DNA of 64,000 nt from Nguyenibacter vanlangensis (GTDB lineage: Bacteria; Pseudomonadota; Alphaproteobacteria; Acetobacterales; Acetobacteraceae), in assembly GCF_038719015.1 (NCBI RefSeq), contig NZ_CP152276.1, positions 1,808,001 through 1,872,000 on the forward strand. Reading direction: 5' to 3'. Made by a program: the position numbers and the translations under genes. Position 1 is the first letter of the stretch. Each line of letters starts with the position of its first letter. Shown in pieces: positions 16,249-24,775 of this stretch. A model generated the notes under the pieces. That model was not told where the DNA came from. It made no database searches and saw nothing but the letters and a program-made list of their open reading frames with translations.

Positions 16249-17434
16249 GATCGACTCCATTCAGGCCGAAATCGTCCGCCGCATCTTCCGTGAGTTCGCG
16301 TCGGGCCGGAGCGCGCTTGCCATCGCCAGCCGCCTGAACGACGAAGGAATCCCCAGCCCGACGGGCGGGAAGTGGAACAACACCACCCTACGGGGCAACG
16401 CCCTGCGCGGCACCGGCATTGTGAACAACGAACTTTACATCGGACGCCTCGTCTGGAATCGCCTGCGCTATCTGAAAGACCCGCAAACCGGCAAGCGCGT
16501 CTCGCGGCTGAATCCGCAATCAGAGTGGATCATCACCGACGTTCCTGAACTGCGGATCATGGATGACGATCTCTGGCAGGCCGTCCGTGCCCGGCAGGCG
16601 CTGATCGCGGAGAAGAGCGTGAACATCAGTGCCGGCATCCGCGCTTCGAACAATCGACTCAATGGCCAGCGCCGGCCAAAATCGCTCCTGTCGGGTCTGG
16701 TGTTCTGTGGCGTGTGCGGCGGCCCCTGCTCGATCCGAGGTGGCGACCGCTTCGCCTGCTCCTCCCATATGGACAACCGCTCCTGCACCAACAGGACCAC
16801 GATCCGCCGTCCGGAACTGGAAGACCGGGTACTGGCGGGTCTCAAGGACCGGCTGATGACGCCCGAAGCGGCAGCTGAAGCCATGCGCGCCTATGTCGAG
16901 GAAACCAACCGCGCCAATCATGAGCGCCGCGCCAGCACGGCGGGATGGCAGACGGAACTGACCAGGCTGCGCAAGGGGCTGAAACAGATGCTCCAGGTGA
17001 TCGAGGATGGCGGCTATACGCGCGGCATGGTCGAGCGTATGCGCGAGATGGAAGCCCGCGAGGATGAACTGGTCGCCCTGCTTGCCGCCCAGCCGCAGGA
17101 CGTGCCCGATATCCATCCCAACGTCGCCGGAATCTTCAAACACAAGGTCGAGCGGCTGGCGGAAACCCTGAACCATCCCGAGGACCGGCAGGAAGCCTCC
17201 GAGGCCATCCGCGCGCTGATCGAGAAGATCGAGCTCCATCCCGGCAAGGGCCGGGGCGAAATGCACGCCACGCTCCATGGTGAACTTGGAAAATTGCTGG
17301 ATTTCGCCGCCTCACGCGGTCAGGGAGCCAAAAACACGAACACTCCCGGAGCCAAGGCTTCGGGAGTGTCGGTATCGGGTATTGCGGGGGCACACAAGCA
17401 CCGATTCCCACATTCACTGCAGGCGGCGATATAA
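16249..17434 (+). pseudogene. Large serine recombinase, 3' part (interrupted by IS66 element)
   Basis: The fragment continues the recombinase after the 8-bp duplication: SIQAEIVRRIFREFASGRSA, LNDEGIPSPTGGKW (recombinase domain), then a zinc ribbon CGVCGGPCS with CSSHMDNRSC (about 150 codons in). A coiled-coil region (TRLRKGLKQMLQVIEDGGYT) and a low-complexity tail follow. This architecture belongs to DNA-integrating or resolving large serine recombinases on mobile elements. No independent start is convincing. Within its tail, 17339-17367 forms a strong stem (ACACTCCCG against CGGGAGTGT). Confidence 0.88.
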
Positions 17435-17581
17435 TTTAGCAGTATCAGCTTTTTAACACCTCACCTCAACTCATCTGGATTTTGGCGGTTTTGATCGTTG
17501 AATCGAATGTGAAGAAACGTCGAATTCCTGTGCGCCCGGGGTCAGACGAGACTCTCCTGCGAAGGAAGCAGGAGATGACCA
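17435..17581. other. Intergenic spacer, mobile-unit border
   Basis: About 150 bp without a gene, AT-richer at its left end. It lies between the recombinase stop and the decayed transposase and is a plausible right border of the recombinase unit; no attachment-site repeat is recognisable. Confidence 0.35.
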
Positions 17582-18110
17582 ATGGAGGAAGATGGCGGCA
17601 ATACCGTCGAGTGCAGCGGGATAGCCGCGTGGCTGGCGCCGTTCCGGACAGCTTTCACGGCACCGACATGGCGCCGGGTTCTTGTCCTGGCGTCCGGTGC
17701 GATCATGTCGCCGGGACGACGGACAGTCTGTTCCGCACTGCGTGCGATGGGTCTGGACGACGCGGCGGATTTCTCCTCCTTTCATCATATCCTGAACTGC
17801 AATCGCTAGAGCGCTCTGGCCCTGGCCAGGACGCTGTTTGTCTGGCTGGTCGCGGTGCTGGTGCCTGACGGTCCGGTCATCATCAATGATCGACGATACG
17901 CTGGTACGGCGGACAAGGCGGAGGATCAGCGCGCGTGGCATTTATCGTGATCCGGCGCGCTCGTCGCACGGACATTTTGTGAAAGCCAGCGGCCTGCGCT
18001 GGCAAAGCCTTCATGCTTCTTGCGCCGACCTCATGGGCCGGGCGGGTGTGGGGATTGCCGTTCCTGACGGTACTGTGTCCCTCGGAACGCTACGCGAGCC
18101 TTCCTAACCA
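17582..18110 (+). pseudogene. Decayed IS701/IS4-like transposase fragment
   Basis: Three frames in sequence give familiar transposase text. The first is AWLAPFRTAFTAPTWRRVLV, DDAADFSSFHHILNCNRW, then (shifted) FVWLVAVLVPDGPVII. The next is IDDTLVRRTRRRISARGIYR, DPARSSHGHFVKASGLRWQS. The last, after another shift, is WAGRVWGLPFLTVLCPSERY. At least two indels break it and the C-terminal half is missing, so it is a dead relic. No terminal repeats were identified. Confidence 0.7.
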
Positions 18111-18249
18111 AGTCTGAAGAGTTTCCTCCAATAGGCATTTGAGCAGCTTGTCTGGGAGATGACGGATGCCCGACAACAATTCTTGACAGGTTGGTCAGGA
18201 TTGTGGTCGTTCTGGAGCCGATCCGAATGGTATCGGGACGGAGATCAGG

Positions 18250-19323
18250 ATGCCCCTTCAGCGTAGACATGTCCTCGCGGCCCTCGCGACCCCGCTCCTG
18301 TTCGGGGCGGCGGGGCGATCACGGGCAGCCGACGAACCGGGGGTCTCGCCCATCCCGTTGCCGCGCCTTCTCGACAACCACCGGGTGATCGTCGACACCG
18401 ACCCCGGCAATGACGACGCGGTTGCGTTGCTGATGATGCTGGGCGCGCCGGGCATCATGGTCGAGGCCGTTACGGTGACACCCGGAAACATCGGCTACGA
18501 ACAGGAATTGCGCAACGCCCTCTATGTCGTCGACCTGGCGGGCAAGGGCGGGCAGGTCCCCGTCCATGCGGGCGTTCCCCGGCCGATCCTGGGCCGGCCC
18601 TACCCGAAGGCATCCTTTATCCACGGACGCGACGGGCTGGGCGCGGTCGAGGTGCCGGAGGTACGCCAGAAGATCGATCCGGAACATGCGATCGACGCCA
18701 TGCGCCGCATCGTGCATGCGCATCCTGGGGAAGTTGTCATTCTCGCGCTTGGCGGCCTGACCAATGTCGCGACCGCGCTGCTGCGCGACCCGTCCCTGGC
18801 TCAGGCGGTCAAGGGCATCGTGTTCGTCGGGGGCTCGGGCCGATCGGGCGTTCCCAGCTTCAATGCGATGGTCGATCCCGAGGCCGCGTCCATCGTCCTG
18901 AATTCCGGCGCACCGCTGGTCATGTTCGGTCCGCCGCTTTTCGACGGCACGACGCGCGATCCGTCGCTGCTGACGGCCGCAGATTACGACCGGATCGCCG
19001 CAATGAATACCCCGCGCAGCCGCTTCTTCACTGCGTCCAACCGCCTGCGCCTGACGTTCGAAATGCAGGCCCGCAGCGCGGCCGGGTCCGTCAATGCCGA
19101 CCCCTTCGCCGCCGCGATCGTGATCGAACCGGACATAGCGACGGCCTACAAGGCGGTCGCGATGAAAATCGCGCTGGACGACCCACTGACACGCGGCGTC
19201 ATGCTCTATGGCGACAACCGCTATAACGGCCAGCCGACCCCGCCGCCCAACGTCAATCTGTGCGTGGGCGGGTCGAACGCGCACTTCAAGGCGCTGCTGT
19301 TCCGGACGCTGGCGCAGGCATGA
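18250..19323 (+). CDS. Exported inosine/uridine-preferring nucleoside hydrolase family protein
   Basis: A 357-residue hydrolase. An N-terminal signal (QRRHVLAALATPLLFGAAGR, cleavage near SRAAD; the RR pair could direct Tat export) places it in the periplasm. The calcium-binding signature VDTDPGNDDAVALLMML starts near residue 48, with ILALGGLTNVATALLRD and the FVGGSGR turn following. NADPFAAAI stands where the family has its second Asp ligand. It would hydrolyse N-glycosidic bonds of nucleosides to base plus ribose. The gene is intact although both neighbours are relics. Confidence 0.85.
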   Translation: MPLQRRHVLAALATPLLFGAAGRSRAADEPGVSPIPLPRLLDNHRVIVDTDPGNDDAVALLMMLGAPGIMVEAVTVTPGNIGYEQELRNALYVVDLAGKGGQVPVHAGVPRPILGRPYPKASFIHGRDGLGAVEVPEVRQKIDPEHAIDAMRRIVHAHPGEVVILALGGLTNVATALLRDPSLAQAVKGIVFVGGSGRSGVPSFNAMVDPEAASIVLNSGAPLVMFGPPLFDGTTRDPSLLTAADYDRIAAMNTPRSRFFTASNRLRLTFEMQARSAAGSVNADPFAAAIVIEPDIATAYKAVAMKIALDDPLTRGVMLYGDNRYNGQPTPPPNVNLCVGGSNAHFKALLFRTLAQA

Positions 19324-19580
19324 TCCGGCGCGCCGTCGGACCTCCCGCCAGCGCCCGCCAGGGCGGGCGATAGCGCGCATAGACATGCACGTTGAGGATG
19401 ATCAGCGTCACCACGACGATACCCCCCCCACCGTCAGCATCAGCGCCGACGCCAGGCCGGTGCCCAGCAGAATGGCGATCTCGGTCTGCAACAGGGCATT
19501 GCCGGCGGCGATCAGGTTGCCGCACTGATAGGCCAACCCCGGAAAGATGGCACCGACCATCGAGTGACCAGAGGTCCTGC
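19286..19580 (-). pseudogene. C-terminal relic of a transporter (MFS-like), frameshifted
   Basis: The minus strand reads SGHSMVGAIFPGLAYQCGNL, IAAGNALLQTEIAILLGTGL and ASALMLTVGG, then shifts frame at an eight-C run near 19421-19431 into VVVTLIILNVHVYARYRPPW. The PGLAYQ-GNL-A-NA pattern matches the last helices of sugar/organic-acid MFS permeases. The N-terminal bulk is replaced by a transposase relic. It may once have served the nucleoside hydrolase beside it, with which its 3' end overlaps tail to tail. Confidence 0.6.
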
Positions 19581-20128
19581 TCATGGCAGAGTTCCCAGGA
19601 GCTTTGGCAATCTGATCAGATTTGCCGCTGCGGCGGTCAGGGTAACGACCCAGCCGACACGTCCAAGCCCGCGATGGCGGGTTCTGCGCAGACCTGCGGT
19701 CGCCTTGATCCAGCCGAACGACTCCTCGATCCGCTTGCGGATGCACTGACTGACGGCGTAGCCGCGTCGTAGGCCTTGTCAGTCCCAAGGGTGACGCGCC
19801 GCCCCCGTGTGACCGCTGCGATCATGATCTCGGCGGCCTCACGTTCGGCCCGACCGGTGGCATGCGTGGTGCGAACGTCCACGATCAAGCCATTCCGGTT
19901 CTCGATCAGCAGATGGCTCATATAGCGGAGCCGTGACGCTTGGCCATTCGACGTGCGATAGAGCCGAGCGTCCGGATCGGTGGTGGAGGTGTGTGTCTCG
20001 TTGGTACGCTTGTCGTCCCGGAAATCGCGCTCGGCGTTGCGACCTGGACCGTCCGGATCATCGTCGCCGCCGTCCTTGCGCCGGAAGCTCTTCATCAAGG
20101 CCCAGGCATCGATCAACGTGCCATGGAG
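19581..20128 (-). pseudogene. IS5-family transposase relic with internal deletion
   Basis: Minus-strand text GTLIDAWALMKSFRRKDGGD, DETHTSTTDPDARLYRTSNG-like text and NRNGLIVDVRTTHATGRAER matches the catalytic middle of an IS5-type transposase. After GTDKAYDAA the frame jumps to CIRKRIEESFGWIKATAGLR, RTRHRGLGRVGWVVTLTAAA and NLIRLPKLLGTLP, the genuine C-terminus. A block between the two is deleted and the N-terminal ~40% is missing. It is unrelated in detail to the two complete IS copies. Confidence 0.8.
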
Positions 20129-20362
20129 ATTTTAGATGTGATACGCGGAGAAAAATTAGTGCCAGATCCCAATATCTCAAATATATTAGGCGCCTTTACG
20201 AAATTTTTTGCTCAATCGTACCGTGGTCAATGTCCATACTACCAAAATTAATCGAACAAGTTTTTCGTCGTGGGAAAAATCTGCCGTCACACATGGCGAT
20301 ATCCCTATGAATTTTTGTAAATAAGTAGGGATAGGGGCTCCACGCCGTTCGCCGAAGCGAAG
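20129..20362. other. AT-rich non-coding island
   Basis: About 230 bp with clearly lower GC than anything around it (for example 20150-20220). No coding potential or RNA gene is recognised. It begins exactly where the transposase relic is cut off and ends at the AraC gene stop, so it is probably foreign filler from a lost mobile element. Confidence 0.5.
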
Positions 20363-21301
20363 TCAGCCCTCATCCCCTCCGTTCCGTCGGTGGCGGCGAC
20401 GGTAGATCGCCGGCGTCTCGCCGAAGTGCCGCTTGAACACCTTTGCGAAGGCACTTTCGGTCTCGTAGCCTACTCGTGCGGCTATCTCGCACACGTTGAC
20501 TGTCTCGACAGATAGCATCTCAGCCGCTCGATGCATGCGCCAGCGTGTGAGATAAGTCAGCGGACCGAGCCCAAGCACCACCGTGAATCGCTGGGCGAAC
20601 GCCGAGCGCGACATGGCAGCAGTCCTAGCGAGCATTTCCACCGTCCAGGGCTCGTCCGGTCGTTCGTGCATCCGGCGGAACGCGGCGGCGAGTTTTGGGT
20701 CAGTGATCGCCGTGAGCCAGTTGGCGGACTTACACAACGAGTCGCGAACGTGAAAGCGGAGGGCGTGGATGAAGAGAATGTCCGCAAGACGGCTTGCGAT
20801 CATTTCGTGTCCTGGGGCGCCTGCGCGCATTTCGGACGCCATGATGTTGAGTGTCGATTCGAGGAGGCGTGCCGCTTCGGCACAATCACTCCGAACATGC
20901 AGCAAGTCAGGCAGGTTCGCAAAGAGCGGATCAAGGACCGTAGTCTCGAACAAAAACCCCCCAGCCAGAATTTCCGAGCCCACGCCGCCGCCGCCAATGG
21001 GGATGATGCCGCCGCAGTGTCCGCCCAACTCGGCAAATAGCTCCTCGACGCTAACAGTCCGGGAGCACGCGCGATCCTTGAGCGAATGGGCGACGCCCTT
21101 CCTGACGAGAACGACTTCCCCGGCGCCGATCTCCAGGCTCTTGTCATGGCTGCTCAGCACAGCGCTTCCGCGCAGCACTGAGTAGAAGGAGAGCCTGTCC
21201 AAGCTGGACACGCGCAGCCCCCAAGGAGCGCTGAGGTCGAGAAGCCCATAGATCTGATTGCGCGAGCGGACGCCGCGCAGGAGATCCGTCAATACGTCCA
21301 T
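20363..21301 (-). CDS. AraC-family transcriptional regulator with cupin-type sensor
   Basis: A 312-residue regulator. The N-terminal half (DLSAPWGLRVSSLDRLSFYS, GAGEVVLVRKGVAHSLKDRA) is the AraC_binding/cupin_6 domain. The C-terminal ~100 residues hold two helix-turn-helix units (WTVEMLARTAAMSRSAFAQR; VCEIAARVGYETESAFAKVF) and end KRHFGETPAIYRRRHR. The gene is divergent from the Gfo/Idh oxidoreductase with an 85 bp gap, the classical layout for an activator of that operon. The inducer is unknown. Confidence 0.88.
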   Translation of the reverse strand: MDVLTDLLRGVRSRNQIYGLLDLSAPWGLRVSSLDRLSFYSVLRGSAVLSSHDKSLEIGAGEVVLVRKGVAHSLKDRACSRTVSVEELFAELGGHCGGIIPIGGGGVGSEILAGGFLFETTVLDPLFANLPDLLHVRSDCAEAARLLESTLNIMASEMRAGAPGHEMIASRLADILFIHALRFHVRDSLCKSANWLTAITDPKLAAAFRRMHERPDEPWTVEMLARTAAMSRSAFAQRFTVVLGLGPLTYLTRWRMHRAAEMLSVETVNVCEIAARVGYETESAFAKVFKRHFGETPAIYRRRHRRNGGDEG

Positions 21302-21306
21302 ATCAT

Positions 21307-21362
21307 TGTCCGTTTTTGGATGATTGCGATATTATTATGGACGTTCTAGCGGTATTCGTCCA
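21307..21362 (+). promoter_or_regulatory. Candidate promoter/operator between araC-type gene and oxidoreductases
   Basis: TTGTCC (21307-21312) and TATTAT (21330-21335) are spaced 17 bp apart and point at the Gfo/Idh gene. Overlapping the expected start site is the inverted repeat TGGACG (21338-21343) / CGTCCA (21357-21362) with a 13-bp spacer. Start codons of the two divergent genes lie on either side. Binding by the AraC protein is inferred. Confidence 0.45.
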
Positions 21363-21386
21363 GGCGCATGGTGTAATGTGCGGACC

Positions 21387-22472
21387 ATGACCCACACTCC
21401 CAAAAACCCCATCGGGATCGGCATCATCGGCGCAAGCCCCGGATACACTTGGGCAAGCATCGCTCATCTCCCAGCCATAACAGCCTTACCCCAATTCCGG
21501 CTCGTCGCCGTGAGCACGACCCGCATGGAGAGCGCCCAAGAGACCGCGAAGGCGTTCGGCGCACCGCATGCCTTCGATCGACCCGAACCGCTCATCGAGC
21601 ATCCCGATGTCGATCTGGTTGTCGTATCGGTGCGTGCGCCGCTTCATGCCCCGCTGGTCGGTGCCGCCCTTGCGGCAAAGAAGGACGTGTTTTGCGAATG
21701 GCCGGTCGGCGGCACCCTCACCGATACGATCGAACTAGCGGAAATCGCGCGCAAGAACGGTGTACGCACCGTCGCCGGATTGCAGCGCCGCGTCGCGCCG
21801 GGCGTCCGCCATCTGCGCGAGTTGATCGAGAGTGGGTACATCGGGAAGCTCAGGTCGGTGAACTTTACGGGTTCGGCAAACCGCCTCGGCGCCCGCCGAC
21901 CGGAGGCCCTGGCCTATACGGCGGCGGTGGAAAGCGGCATCAATGCGCTCCATCTGCACACCGCCCACTATCTGGACGTTGCCCTTTCCATCGTCGGTGA
22001 GCCGGCGAGTTTCACCGCGCTCGTTTCACGTCAGTTCGACGAGACCGTCATTGAGGAGACCGGGCGAGCGACACCCGTGACGGCACCCGATCAGGTCGCC
22101 TTGGCGGGCACGCTCCGTTCGGGCGCGATACTCTCGGCGCGGATGGAAGCCGGCAAGAGGAACGGGGCCAGCCTCTCCTGGACGTTCACTGGCACCGAAG
22201 GCGACTTGGCACTCTCGAACGATCTCGTGCTTTCAGGAGCACGCGGTGACGATCAGCCGCTCGTACCGATCGAGATACCCGACGATCCGGCGTGGCCCTC
22301 ACAGGGCGACCTCTCCGACTATGCCTTTCAGACCGCGCAGCTCTATGCCGGCTACGCGGCGAATAGCCCGCTCCTGCCGACCTTCGACGACGCAGCGCGC
22401 TTGCGTCAGCTACTTGAAGCCTTTGTCGAGTCCTCGACGACGGGTCGCCGTATAGATTGGAAGCCGAGCTAA
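21387..22472 (+). CDS. Gfo/Idh/MocA-family NAD(P)-dependent oxidoreductase
   Basis: A 361-residue oxidoreductase. The Rossmann start IGIGIIGASPGYTWASIAHL binds NAD(P); KKDVFCEWPVGGTLTDTIEL carries the conserved (E/D)-(K/W)-P motif, where Trp-Pro replaces the usual Lys-Pro, and the C-terminal half is the Gfo/Idh C-domain with ESGINALHLHTAHYLDVAL. Such enzymes act on sugars or cyclitols. The ATG at 21387 was chosen because the Rossmann strand starts ten residues later. The altered motif (CEWP instead of xEKP) may mean a non-standard catalytic role, as in Gal80-like members. Confidence 0.85.
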   Translation: MTHTPKNPIGIGIIGASPGYTWASIAHLPAITALPQFRLVAVSTTRMESAQETAKAFGAPHAFDRPEPLIEHPDVDLVVVSVRAPLHAPLVGAALAAKKDVFCEWPVGGTLTDTIELAEIARKNGVRTVAGLQRRVAPGVRHLRELIESGYIGKLRSVNFTGSANRLGARRPEALAYTAAVESGINALHLHTAHYLDVALSIVGEPASFTALVSRQFDETVIEETGRATPVTAPDQVALAGTLRSGAILSARMEAGKRNGASLSWTFTGTEGDLALSNDLVLSGARGDDQPLVPIEIPDDPAWPSQGDLSDYAFQTAQLYAGYAANSPLLPTFDDAARLRQLLEAFVESSTTGRRIDWKPS

Positions 22473-22588
22473 AAGCCGCAATCGCGCCACTGCTGCCGTA
22501 CATTCCGTCGGTACAGGCGAGGATAATGCTGTGGTGCCGCAATTGTTGCGGATTTCTCGATAACATTGAATTCATCGGAGGTTACACG

Positions 22589-23590
22589 ATGCCCGATCAT
22601 ACTACTCGGGTCATACGCTTCCACGAGTCGGGAAGCCCTGATGTCTTGAAGGTCGAGCATCTCCCGATTCCAATTCCCGGCGAGGGCGAGATCAGGCTTC
22701 GCGTGGAGGCGGCTGCCGTAAATCGCTCGGACATACTGTATCGGCAGGGCAAGTCGCCTACCCAACCGACGTTTCCATCGAAGATCGGCTACGAAGCTGC
22801 CGGTATCGTCGAAGCGGTCGGCCCAGGCGTCGATCGACACCTGATCGGCCAACGAGGTAGCACGATCCCCAATTTCCCGCCTGATCGATATGGCGTCAGC
22901 GGTGAACTGGCTACCGTTCCGGCGGTTTCGTTTGCAGCTTATCCAGAAGGACTGACGGCTGTGGAAGCTGCATCCATCTGGATGCAGTACCTGACAGCCT
23001 ATGGCGCCATCGTCAGTTGCGCGAAGGTAGCTCGGGACGACTTCGTTCTGATTACCGCCGCAAGCAGCAGCGTCGGCCTTGCTGCGATAGACATCGTGAA
23101 CGCCGAGGGGGCGACGAGCATCGCCGTTACGCGCAGCGCAGCCAAGAGGGAGACGCTTCTTGCATTGGGGGCGCACCACGTCATCGTTTCGGAAGAAGAG
23201 GACGTGGTTGACCGGGTCATGGCGATCACAGGCGGGAAAGGCGCGGGAATTGTCATGGACATGGTGCTCGGCACCGGCATCGAAACTCTCATGCAAGCCA
23301 CGGCCCGCAAGGGTCTGTATCTCGCATGTGGAGTATTGGCGGAGGAAGCGACTCCTTATCCCATATTCGAAGCCCTGAAAAAGGCTCTCTCGCTGCGTGC
23401 ATATTCGGTCTCAGAACTCTATCTGGACCCACCCGCCCTTGACGAAGCCAAACGCTACATCTTCGATCATTTAGAGGACAGCACATTCAAGCCCAAGATC
23501 GGCAAGATATTCAAATTGGATCAGATTGCCGAAGCGCACCGCTACATGGAATCGAACGACCATGTCGGCAAGATCGTCATGACCATTTAA
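22589..23590 (+). CDS. Zinc-independent MDR oxidoreductase (quinone oxidoreductase-like)
   Basis: A 333-residue medium-chain reductase. It shows VIRFHESGSPDVLKVEHLPI, AAAVNRSDILYRQG, GYEAAGIVEAVGPGVD, the nucleotide-binding ITAASSSVGLAAIDIVNAEG, and an ending AEAHRYMESNDHVGKIVMTI typical of quinone/zeta-crystallin-type members. The structural zinc cysteine cluster is absent. GGAGG stands 8 bp before the ATG at 22589. It follows the Gfo/Idh gene by 116 bp and is likely part of the same AraC-controlled set. The substrate is unknown. Confidence 0.87.
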   Translation: MPDHTTRVIRFHESGSPDVLKVEHLPIPIPGEGEIRLRVEAAAVNRSDILYRQGKSPTQPTFPSKIGYEAAGIVEAVGPGVDRHLIGQRGSTIPNFPPDRYGVSGELATVPAVSFAAYPEGLTAVEAASIWMQYLTAYGAIVSCAKVARDDFVLITAASSSVGLAAIDIVNAEGATSIAVTRSAAKRETLLALGAHHVIVSEEEDVVDRVMAITGGKGAGIVMDMVLGTGIETLMQATARKGLYLACGVLAEEATPYPIFEALKKALSLRAYSVSELYLDPPALDEAKRYIFDHLEDSTFKPKIGKIFKLDQIAEAHRYMESNDHVGKIVMTI

Positions 23591-23614
23591 GCGGGCTGCT
23601 TATGCTCTGGTCTA

Positions 23615-24434
23615 GGGTCTGTGGGGATTTGGGATTCCTATTTTAGCGGAGATGTGATTCACCCTCTGGATGGATCGCTTAGTACTGACCGATGCCCAAT
23701 GGGCGAAGATAGAACCGCATTGCCTGGGTAAGCTGTCTGATCCCGGACGCAGTGGCCGCGACAACCGGCTATTCATTGAGGCGGTTCTTTGGATTGTCCG
23801 AACAGGCAGCCCATGGCGGGACCTTCCTGCCACATTCGGCAACTGGAATACGGCATTCCGCCGGTTTCGTGATTGGCGCGAAGCCGATGTTTTCAAGCGG
23901 ATTTTTGATGCCTTGTCGGGAGACCCCGACATGGAATACGCCATGGTTGATGCCACTATCGTCAAGGTCCACCGGCACGGCCAAGGCGCAAAGGGGGGAC
24001 TCAGAGCCAGGCCATTGGTCGTTCCAAAGGCGGGATAACGACCAAGATCCTGGCCCTGACCGATGCCTTGGGCAACCTTGTTCGCTTCAAACTGCTACCG
24101 GGGAACCGCTACGACACGATCGGCGTCGCCCTTTGATCGATGGCATCAACTTCGAAGCCCTGCTGGGCGACAAGGCCTTTGATGCCAACTGGATCATCGA
24201 AGAACTCGACCAGCGAGGCGCGAAAGTCGTCATCTCACAACGGTCACAGCGCAAGAACCCGCGCGCCATTGACGAAGAGATATACAAATGGCGTCACCTG
24301 ATCGAGAACTTCTTCTGCAAACTCAAGGAGTTCAAGCGCATCGCCATGCGAGCCTGCAAAACCGACCGGAGCTTCGAGGCGATGATATATCTCGCCGCAG
24401 GTGTCATCAACTCACGCTAAATCCCCACAGACCC
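23615..24434 (+). mobile_element. IS5-family (IS427-group-like) insertion sequence, copy 2, 820 bp
   Basis: Nearly identical to copy 1 (9149-9969) but in inverse orientation, with the same 16-bp terminal repeats and TA duplicates inside CTAG (23612-23614 and 24435-24437). It is one base shorter owing to a missing C near 24129-24131 and has an A-to-G change in the slippage run (23990-23998). It lies between the MDR gene and the LysR-type genes, at the junction with the conjugative module. Confidence 0.9.
23670..24420 (+). pseudogene. IS5-family transposase of copy 2, frameshifted
   Basis: The first frame (23670-24038) is the same 122 residues as in copy 1. The second half carries the catalytic LIDGINFEALLGDKAFDANW and YKWRHLIENFFCKLKEF text, but a single-base deletion (a CCC run at 24129-24131 against four C in copy 1) moves it out of the -1 frame. 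Thus the normal programmed slip would run into the wrong frame after ~24,128. The slippage run is AAA-GGGGGG instead of AAAA-GGGGG. This copy is probably inactive by itself. Confidence 0.85.
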
Positions 24435-24442
24435 TAGTGATT

Positions 24443-24775
24443 ATGGTTATAAAATTGCGCATTTCCAGAACTGTATGGCAACATATGCGCTATGTTCTGG
24501 TAGCTATGGAAAAAAGTAGTTTTCGGCAAACTGCGTCGGAACTCGATGTGTGGGAGTCTACGGTGAGCCGAGGCACCCGCGACCTTGAAGACGAGATTGG
24601 CGTTGCTCTGTTTATCCGTCACTCGGGCGGTGTCATGCTCACCAATGCAGGCAGTGAGTTCCTCAACCACGCACGCACGGTTCTCACTCGAATCGACTAT
24701 GCGCTGAGGGGGGCCCTATACACCCCCAATCATGGCGATGATCTACTCTCTCATCATCGACAAAATAACGCATGA
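24443..24775 (+). CDS. Short LysR-type DNA-binding protein (HTH only)
   Basis: A 110-residue protein containing just the LysR winged helix (HMRYVLVAMEKSSFRQTASE, TVSRGTRDLEDEIGVALFIR, MLTNAGSEFLNHARTVL) and no effector domain. It starts 6 bp after the IS duplicate, so its native promoter may have been displaced by the IS. The stop overlaps the next LysR gene as ATGA. Pairs of this kind adjoin trb clusters in related conjugative elements (from memory), suggesting control of transfer. Confidence 0.7.
   Translation: MVIKLRISRTVWQHMRYVLVAMEKSSFRQTASELDVWESTVSRGTRDLEDEIGVALFIRHSGGVMLTNAGSEFLNHARTVLTRIDYALRGALYTPNHGDDLLSHHRQNNA

Noticed and set aside
17339..17367. Strong stem-loop as a terminator of the recombinase gene
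   Set aside because: It lies inside the reading frame ~70 bp before the stop and has no T-run; it may be only a consequence of the repetitive coding tail.
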